From Hordeum vulgare subsp. vulgare (lineage: Eukaryota; Streptophyta; Magnoliopsida; Poales; Poaceae), in contig NC_058522.1 of NCBI RefSeq assembly GCF_904849725.1, positions 460,042,844 to 460,106,843 of the forward strand: DNA of 64,000 nt, written 5' to 3'. Both the position numbers and the translations under genes were made by a program. Under the pieces are notes generated by a model, which worked only from the letters and a program-made list of their open reading frames with translations, ran no database searches and was not told the DNA's origin. This document shows positions 56,151 to 64,000 of this stretch, one piece after another (positions within the stretch are counted from its first letter, which is position 1; each line of letters starts with the position of its first letter).

Positions 56151-59026
56151 CGTATGATCTTCATAGTTTGGATCGTCCCATTGGCAGGCCGTGACTATAG
56201 TGGGCCATTAACAGGCCAAAACATAGCCCATAGTAATAACGGGTTGTTAACATGTGGGAATATATTGCATGCCTTATTGGCCCATAAATACCATGGGTTG
56301 TTAACAATATGAAACACAGATTGGGCCTTCATTGGGCCAGAAGATACCCATGGCTTCTAGCATGACAAAAGAAGATTGGTCCTAAAAGGTCTCAACAAGC
56401 CCGCTACCAATTAACAAGCAGAAAAATGTATATCACACCATGGTTGGCGCATTTACATGGCGGGTCATTAAAAGGCCAAAAGCCAAAATGGGCCAAAAAT
56501 TTGCCGACTTACTACGCGAGCCTCTAATAGGGTGAAAATGCAGGTGGCTTGGATTTGAGTCATCAAGAATATGGGCCATTAATAGGTCCAATGTCACGTC
56601 TAGCCACACATGGCCCATGGGTAGCACCGGCCATTAAAGATACTTGTGATTTGCGTTAGGTTTTCCGCAAACAGGAGCGGATGATGCAACACAGTAGAGA
56701 TAATTATTTCCCTCAGTGAGAACCAAGGTTATTAAACCAATAGAAGTAGCACGCAAACCCATCTTCAGTGACTGCACACAAAGAAGAAAATACTTGCATC
56801 CAACGCGGGCAAGAGGGTTGTCAATCCCCTTGGACTCGTTAATTGCAAGCAAATGAAGTGTGTAGATAATAGTTGCTAATTGCAAAACAAATAAATGTAA
56901 ATAAACGCAGCGAGGAAATAAAGGTTTTGTAAATTTAAAGGTGGTGGGTAAACAAATTAATGTTGGTCAATTGATAGAAAAGGGGATAGCCATACAATCT
57001 TTATTCACGGCAATGATCATGTTTATATAGGCATCACGTCCATAAGCATATAGGTTGACTCCTGCCCGCACCTATTACTATTACTCTACCCATCGACTGC
57101 TATCTAGCATGCATCTAGAGTATTAAGTAAAACAGAGTAATGCTTGGAGCACAATGACATTATGTAGACAAAGATAACTCAATTAATATGAATCATCCCC
57201 ATCGTTTTATCCTTAGTGGAAACAATGGAAAGATGTGTCTTGTCCCTTTCTATCACTCGGATATAAAACACTGCTAGATTGAACCCACTACAATGCACCC
57301 CTCCTAGTAAAGATAGATTAATCTAGTTGGTCAAACTACATAGATCACGGAGATTTACGAAGCTATAATAATCATGCAAATACGAATCATATAATTCGGA
57401 GAAGACTCAAATCTTTTGTCATGAATAATCTAAACATAAACCCACAGTTCATCGGATCCCAACAAACACACCACACAAAGTGATTACATCGAATAGATCA
57501 CCACGAATATGTGGTGAACTTTGTATTGAAGATCAAGAGACAGAGAGATAGACATCTAGGTACTAAATATAGACCCGTAGATATGAGGTGAACTACTCAC
57601 ACATCACCATGGGAGCAACAAGGTTCATGTAGAGGCCCTCCATGATCGACCCCCTCCCCCTCGACAGGGCAACAGAACAGGGCTCTAGATGGGCACAATA
57701 TCAGAAGAGAGACTTGCGGCGGCGGAAAAAGTGTTTCAAGTTGCTCCCTAGGGTTTTTGAGATATATTGGAATTTATATGCCAGAGAGGGGCGTTGGGAG
57801 ACACCGGGGCAGCACACAACAGGGCACGACCACCCTCCTAGGTGCTCCCATATGTGTGCTCCCTTCCTCATGCGGCCTCCGGTCTCCTCCGAATCTTCTA
57901 GGTATTCTATTGGTCCAGAAAAAATTAGCAAATATTTCTATGGCAGTTGGACTTTGTTTGGTACTGTAAATGTGAAAAGCCAAAAACATGCAGAAAACAT
58001 CAACTCACACTAGGCAGTGGGTTAATAAGTTAGTGCTTACAAATAATGCCAATCAATAAATAGATGCCCAAAGAGTATAGTAGAATGATAATATTATAGC
58101 ATGGAACAATAAAAAATTATATATACGTTGGATACGTATCAGTTAACGGGCCGAAAGGCACATCGGGCTCGAAATAGTCCAACTCTCCAATGGGTCGCTA
58201 ACAAGCCGAAATAAAAACATGGTCGAAAACGGCTCAAGTCCAGCATGGTTCGTTTATGGGCCAAAAGTATCATCGGGCCATAAATGGGCCCAAATTTACC
58301 AAGACCTTCGACAGCTCGGAAACACATAGGTGTGTAATTGGGCCCAAATTTACGAAGACCTTCACCAGGTCAGAAACACACAGGTTTGTAATTGGGCCCA
58401 AATACATGGCACACTATTAACGCACCAGAAATGACCATGGGAGGCAATGTTGACAAATGCACAACCGGTCGGTAACATGCCAAATTGGCAGTCTTCTTAT
58501 GGACAGTAACTGTAAATGGTTCATGTGCAAGGAGCACGTTAGTGGCATGGCCCGCTAACTTTGTCCTATATCTTGTGGGACTATGAGTAGGCTGGCCCTT
58601 TTAACTAAAGTGGGCCATTGTTGGGCCATGCCACGTGTTGCCCTTTCATTGATGAATATCGTTCGTTGGATGGGCGACACATTTCGCAGCGTAGAGCTAG
58701 CACATAGCTCTGTTGGAAAATGGAAAATTGACATGTGGATAATCGCCATTGGTCGTGGCTGTTGACGGGTATCAGATCCAAAACCGACACCCGATAGCTT
58801 AACAATGACCCGTTGTTGTGGGTGCCATGTCTCGGTTATCCTTGACGACAACACTTCCATGACGCGCCATTTACCATTCACGGAACACTTCCGTAATGAT
58901 AACATGGAACACTTACATTACAACATGGTATGAGTATCTTGATTCTATAAAATCATCAAAGGTGTATATGCGTGACAGAAAACATGGCCTATTGTGACAA
59001 ATGTGGCCGGATACCGCGAGTGTCAC
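56151..59026. mobile_element. DNA-transposon-like non-coding sequence rich in GGGCC motifs
   Basis: 56151-56637 and 58147-59026 share a recurring pattern of TGGGCCATTAA, CAGGCC, GGGCCCAAAT and similar short motifs on both strands, as in subterminal regions of large plant DNA transposons. The two parts were one before solo LTR G5 (56638-58141) inserted. No transposase and no clear terminal repeats were found, so the superfamily is left open. Confidence 0.45.
56638..58141 (-). repeat. Solo Gypsy-type LTR (G5)
   Basis: About 1.5 kb. On the minus strand it starts TGATACGTATCCAACGTAT at 58141 and ends ...CACAAGTATC(T). The flanks are ATTAA and GTTAA, a duplication with one change. It is the same family as G6 in inverse orientation. 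The end was set by comparison with G6, which continues alike for about 43 bp past an apparent GCATCA end. Confidence 0.8.
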
Positions 59027-60586
59027 TCATACATCTCCTACGTATCTATACTTTTTGATTTTTCCATGCTATTATATTATCTTTCTAGGATACATTTTGG
59101 GTATTTATTTACTAATTTATATTATTTTTTAGCACTAACCTATTGACCCAGTGTCTAGTGTGAGTTGCTATTTTCTGCGTGTTTTTACCTTTTCGGGTTT
59201 ACTGTACCAAACAAAGTCCAATTGCCATGATTTTGGTGATTTTTTCTGGAGCAAAATAAGACCTAGAAGCTTCGGAAGGAGGGCAAAGGCCTCACAAGGG
59301 GAGCACCACAAAACATGGTGCGCCCGGGGGGTGATCGCGCTCTGTTGCCTCGTGCCCCCCTCAGCTGCCTCCTAGAATACCTCTTCACCCTATAAATTCT
59401 CTTTAATCCCAAAAACCATAAGGAGCAACCCAAAACACTTTTTCTGCCGCTACAAGTCTCTGTTCCACCGTGAGGCCATCTGGAGCCCTTTTCCAGTGCC
59501 TTGCCAAGGGGGATTCAATCACAGAGGACCTCTACATCAACCTCGTTGCTCCCAATGTGATGTGTGAGTAGTTCACCATAGACATATGGGTCCGTAGTTA
59601 GTACCTAGATGACTATCTCTCTCTCTCTTGATCTTCAATAGAATGATCATCGCATCTTTGCTTTGATCTATTCGATGAACTCTTTTGTGCGGTGCGTTTG
59701 TTGGGATCCAATGAATTATGGGTTTATATTTAGATTATTCATGATAAATATTTGAATCTTCCCCTAATTCTAAATATGATTTTTATTGTGCATGATCATC
59801 ACTGCTTCGTAAATCTCTCTGATCTATTAATTTGCTATGGCCAGGTAGATTGATCTTTCTTCAGTGAGAGAGGTGGGTTGTAGTGGGTTCAATCTGAAGG
59901 TTTTCTATATCTCAGTCACATAGTAGGGGGCAAGATACGTCTTTGTATTTTTGTCATTAAGGATAATATGATGGGCTTAATTCATATTAATTGAGTTCTC
60001 TTTATCTACGTCATGTCATCATTTTCCAAACATTACTTTGTTTTACTTAATACTCTAGATGCACGTTGGATAGCGATCGATGGGTGGAGTAATAGTAATA
60101 GGTGCACGCAGGAGTCAGCCTATTTTATTATGGACGTGATGCCTATAAACACATGATCATTGCCTTGAATATTGCATAACTATCCGCTTTTTTATCAATT
60201 GGCCAACAGTAATTTGTCCACCCATTGTATTCTTGCTTTCGTGAGAGATGCCACTAGGGAACACTATGGCTCCCGGGTCTATTCACTTATAAATTTACGA
60301 ACGATACAATTTCCTCGTTGTCTATTATTACTTGTTATTTACTTTTCACTTTGCAAATTTCAACGGCACTAATTAATTGCTTGCAAATAACGAGGCAATG
60401 CGATTGACAACCCTCTTGCCCGTGTTGAGTGCAAGTATTTTTTTTGTGCAGTTGTTGAAGATGGGGTTGGTTATTACTCTTATTTGTTCGATAAACATGG
60501 TTCTCTATTGAGGGAAATACTTACCTATATTATGATGCATCACCCGTTTCTCTTCACGTAAAATCCAACACACATCACAAGCATCA
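59027..60586 (+). repeat. Solo Gypsy-type LTR (G6)
   Basis: 1,560 bp, starting TCATACATCTCC (TGATACATCTCC with one change) and ending CATCACAAGCATCA. A perfect GTCAC duplication is at 59022-59026 and 60587-60591. It has no internal region. Confidence 0.88.
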
Positions 60587-60591
60587 GTCAC

Positions 60592-61789
60592 CCTTGGTAA
60601 AAATTTGTGATATTTATGGGACGTTGCTACTTCAATGTTTGACAGACTGAGCACTAACAAGCACGTGGGGTCTTACAAGCTAGCGGTGTTTACTTGGTCT
60701 AGACGTTGCCAATATGTAAAAACTAGCAAAACTCACTTTCCCTACACACTCTATTGTTTGCGCCCAATAATTGACCACCTTTTTTGTCCTTCCACTCTCC
60801 TTTATTCCTCCATCACCCCTTCAATATGATATTCACCCCCTCTCTCTTTGATTCTTTCTCCCCAAAGTCTACATATATCACAACTACATGTACCCCATCC
60901 CACATTTTCATATTAATTGAATTATTTTCCCTCGATCTTCCCCTTGTACTTTTCTTCTCTCAACATCGGGTGCCCACCAAGAGTTCTTCGTTGTAGTAAG
61001 ATTGTCGAGCGTCATCACATCATAATAGTACGTCGTATGTTGAATCTGGAGGCATTTTGTACACCAACGGTAGCAAAGCTAGCCTTCATCCACGCAGCTA
61101 ACCTATGCTCTTTTCCGGCTGCAAATCTACTGTTCTAGAGAAAACCTCGTACTCAAAAAGATATCCAACTTGAGAATACCGCGTGTGTCCATGCAAGGGA
61201 ACATAGGTACATACAACAAAACATCTTTTTCTCTTAATTAATTAATTATATGTTTGGCTTGTAACTCTAGTTTTTCATGGCATTAATCACGCACACACTT
61301 ATGCAAGAACCATACTCTTACTACATATGAATATGAGTCGATCTCTTAATGGCTTATGTAAACTAATTGGTTGATTACCGCACTCGATCACTAAGAGGGC
61401 GATCAGATGATGCTTTGAGAGAAGAATGCAAGAAGCAAGTGAGGATGTATGAGGATCAAGTCAAGATGGATGAGAAGCGAATACAAATTAATATTATGCA
61501 CACTCAAAACTACGAGATGCGAGCCAAGATAGAAAACTTTCATAAGCTTTGATATGCACTCCTCACTATTGTGATGATTTATTTCGTACTCCCAACTCGA
61601 TCAATAGCATGATCTCTTTTGGTGGCATCCACTATGCCGATAATATTTTTCTCTTAGGCATTATTAAGAGTAGCAATTGTCAATCATGTAGCGCTTTTAG
61701 TCCTTAAACTACCAAAAACTAGTCCTTTCCGAATTAATAGGTATTGTGCATACTCCTGATATTCAAGCAGTACTTTTTCATATACACCA
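60592..61789. other. Unassigned DNA with one charged reading frame
   Basis: It continues the sequence split by G6. A frame at 61367-61552 encodes SDDALREECKKQVRMYEDQ and further charged, helical text ending NFHKL. It lacks an early ATG (it opens with TTG after a stop), so it could be an exon remnant or chance. I do not recognise it. CT-rich DNA lies at 60750-60960; no other feature seen. Confidence 0.35.
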
Positions 61790-61875
61790 TTTGTAAAGAA
61801 ATATAAGAGTGTTTAGATCACTACTTTAGTTATCTAGACGCTCTTATATTTCCTTATAGAGGGACTATATGTTAT
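61790..61875. mobile_element. Stowaway-like MITE (degenerate)
   Basis: A hairpin: GTAAAGAAATATAAGAGTGT on the left pairs with the right arm ACGCTCTTATATTTCCTTAT around a short centre (ATCACTACTTTAGTTATCT). This is the core of a very common Triticeae Stowaway MITE; its outer CTCCCTCCGT ends are only partly kept (TAGAGGGACTA on the right). Confidence 0.75.
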
Positions 61876-61949
61876 CGATCCTAAAGATAGCACTAATTTC
61901 AATATGATATAATAATAAGACAATATGTATAAAAACCAAGTTAGTCATG

Positions 61950-62768
61950 TGTGACATGAGCAAAACACTACTAATTCTACATCTAGCAGCATGCGACACA
62001 AAGTACACATTGCTAAATAGGTATTAAGACCAAGTTATCTAAAAATACGATAATAGGCCAAAAATACCTAACATTGGGCATGTAACCAGAAATGATCTCT
62101 CACATTTAAACAAACTTCTAGGGTAACATAAATATGAAACTACAATCTACCTCTCTAAAACTGAACACACTTTCCCCTTCAAAAACACGCTCGCTCATTC
62201 AATTTTAACCGACACATGTGAAAACGTTTGGATAACACTTCCACAAACTAACACCAGATTGAACTGGTTATGTAATGAGACCATGGCACAATCAATACAT
62301 AGTTTTTTCAACAACTCATCTTTTACTTCCTACAATGTAAATTTAATAAATCAAAATAGAAGTGTGTGCATGTACGAGAAACGCTACTAAGTCTTGATCC
62401 AGCATCGTGTGCTCCCTCAAATACGCTTCTAACTATGCATTAATACTAAATTCTCTAAAAATATGTGAAAAGCCCAATATATGAATAGAATTAGGCATTT
62501 AACTAGAAATGATCTCTAACATTTAAAAAAATTATGGTCACAAAAATATGAAACTACATCATACCTCTCTCAAACCCAACATTCTTTCCCCTTCAGAAAC
62601 ACGAACATTCATTCGATTTGTAAATACCATATGTGAAAACATTTGGATAACACTTTGAAATAGTAACACCAGATTGAAGTGGTCATGTAATGAGACCATG
62701 GCACAATCAATGCCGGGTTTTTGTTTTTAACAACTCATTTTTCACATCCTACAATGTCAATATAATAG
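61950..62768. repeat. Tandem direct duplication, ~417-bp unit, two copies
   Basis: AGAAATGATCTCT at 62088 and 62505, CCCCTTCA(A/G)AAACACG, GTGAAAAC(G/A)TTTGGATAACAC, TAATGAGACCATGGCACAATC and TCCTACAATGT recur in the same order at a fixed offset of about 417 bp. The copies are diverged. No coding. Confidence 0.85.
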
Positions 62769-64000
62769 TGTTGGGGAACATTACATGGGAAACAAAAAAA
62801 TTCCTACGCTCACCAAGATCAGTCTAGGAGATGCACATCTAAGAGTGGAGAGATTGTATCTACATACCCTTGTAGATTGCTTAGCGGAAGGGTTAAGGAA
62901 CGCGGTTGATTTAGTCGAATGTCTTCACGATCTGTCCCGCGAACTCCCGATCAAGCGCCGAACCGAAGGCACCTCCGCCTTCAAAACACATACAGCTTGA
63001 TGACGCCTTAATCTCCTCTATCCAATGAGCGATGGTGAAGTAGCAGCCCAAGTCCTCTGGAAGCACGACGGCGTGGTGAGGTTGTGGTGGTGACAACCGA
63101 GTAGGGCTTCGTCGCGCGAGTATCAAAGGAGAAGAACTACAAGGGAGAGGAGGAGCAGCGTCGTAGCACGTTGTGGTGCAGCTGCCCTCTCTTTCCCTTT
63201 CAATATATAGGGGGAGGAGGGGAGGGCGCCCTAGTGTTCCCCTAGGGGCTGACGGCCAAGGATGAGGTGGCTAGGGCTGGTGGCCTCTCCCCAAGGCGCC
63301 TTGCCTCTCAAGTTAGGGGTGGTCGGCGGCCCTTGGGGGTGTGGCCACCTCCTTGGCCCATGAGGCCCCCCAACACTTGTCGGGGCCCCCCGAAACTCCT
63401 TTTGGCACTCCGTCGATTCCCCGGTATGCCCCGGAACACTTCCAGACTTTGATGCCCTTCATCCTATATATCAATCTTCACCTCCGTACTATTCCGGAGT
63501 TCTTCGTCACGTCCGGGATCTCATCTAGGACTCCGAACAACCTTCAGTCACCAACATAATAACTCGACTATGCTTATATCGTCACCAAACGTTAATTGTG
63601 TAGACCCTGCGGGTTTGAGAACTATGTAGACATGATCGAGACACCTCTACGGTCCATAACCAATAGCGGGACATCAATGTCCATATTGGTTCCTACATAT
63701 TCTACGAAGATCTTTATTAGTCGAACATCAGTGTCAAGGATTCAATTAATCCCGTATGTAGTTCCCTTTGTTCATCGATATGTTACTTGCCCGAGATGTG
63801 ATCGTCAGTATCTCCATACCTAGTTCAATCTCGTTACTGGCAAGTCTCTTTACTCGTTCTGTAAAACAAGATCTCGTGGCTAACCCTTTAGTCACATTGC
63901 TTGCAAGCTCATTGTGATGTTGTATTACTGGGTGGGTCCTGAGATACCTCTGCGTCACATGGAGTAACAAATCCCAGTCTTTATCCATGCTAACTCAATA
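62769..64000 (-). repeat. Copia LTR, Angela-like but diverged, cut by window end (element C4)
   Basis: It starts TGTTGGGGAACATTACATGG and keeps the order of landmarks of the other Copia LTRs (CTACATACCCTTGTAGATTGC, GAACGCGGTTGAT, TATATAGG, AGACCCTGCGGGTTTGAGAA, GTTACTTGCCCGAGA), with many substitutions and indels. It is truncated at 64000, so whether it is solo or the 3' LTR of a full element is unknown. The five bases to its left are AATAG. Confidence 0.88.

Noticed and set aside
56682..58141. G5 ending at the TGATGCAACA/GCATCA motif
   Set aside because: G6 remains similar for about 43 bp beyond that point and only the longer border gives target duplications in both.
56638..60586. G5 and G6 as the two LTRs of one element
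   Set aside because: LTRs of one element are direct repeats; these are inverted and each has its own target duplication.
1..64000. CRISPR array, rRNA genes or bacterial-type operons
   Set aside because: No short regularly spaced repeats with unique spacers, no rRNA text, and the whole window is plant repeat DNA.

Overview
The window looks like intergenic DNA of a Triticeae grass (wheat, Aegilops or barley group). This rests on recognition of sequence families: Angela/WIS/BARE-1-type Copia LTRs of about 1.8 kb, Gypsy LTRs opening TGATACG, CACTA and hAT DNA transposons, and a Stowaway-like MITE. I find no intact host gene, no rRNA gene and no CRISPR array. Almost every base can be assigned to nested, mostly broken transposable elements. 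Many boundaries are fixed by target-site duplications (TSDs) that can be read directly in the sequence.

Left block (1-14,369). A minus-strand Gypsy element (5' LTR 12,995-14,369, gag, start of the protease) is split twice. A plus-strand LTR element (6,950-11,868, TSD GTCGG) sits inside its gag, and a second minus-strand Gypsy-like element (5' LTR 4,143-5,720, internal part running off the left edge) sits inside its pol. The second element has degenerate gag-like coding and a long non-coding part with tandem repeats that carry a hairpin.

Central block (14,881-40,929). One old minus-strand Copia element (C2) spans 26 kb because it was split three times. A second Copia (C1, 14,975-23,061, TSD TCTAC) lies in its 3' LTR, a solo Gypsy LTR (25,848-27,313, TSD ATCAC) lies in its reverse transcriptase, and a 7.8-kb CACTA transposon (27,365-35,152, TSD CCA) lies 45 bp away in the same gene. 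The CACTA element has no visible transposase. It carries pieces of at least three host genes on one strand: a VIM/ORTHRUS-type PHD-RING ubiquitin ligase, villin (four exons with introns) and ubiquitin. A non-autonomous hAT-like element (31,640-32,873, 8-bp TSD) is nested in it.

Right block (40,930-64,000). A Gypsy-type LTR beginning at 41,032 is split by a third Copia (C3, 41,659-54,736, TSD ACCAT). C3 in turn contains a 4.4-kb solo LTR resembling a LARD (Sukkula-like; 46,614-51,051, TSD TTCTT) that holds three tRNA-like modules in tandem. Further right are DNA-transposon-like sequence rich in GGGCC, two solo Gypsy LTRs of one family in opposite orientation, an unassigned low-coding stretch, a MITE, a tandem 417-bp duplication, and the start of a fourth, more diverged Copia LTR at 62,769.

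C1 and C3 share the same frameshift and the same loss of a catalytic aspartate in reverse transcriptase, so they probably come from one already defective, trans-mobilised lineage. C2 is a better preserved relative.
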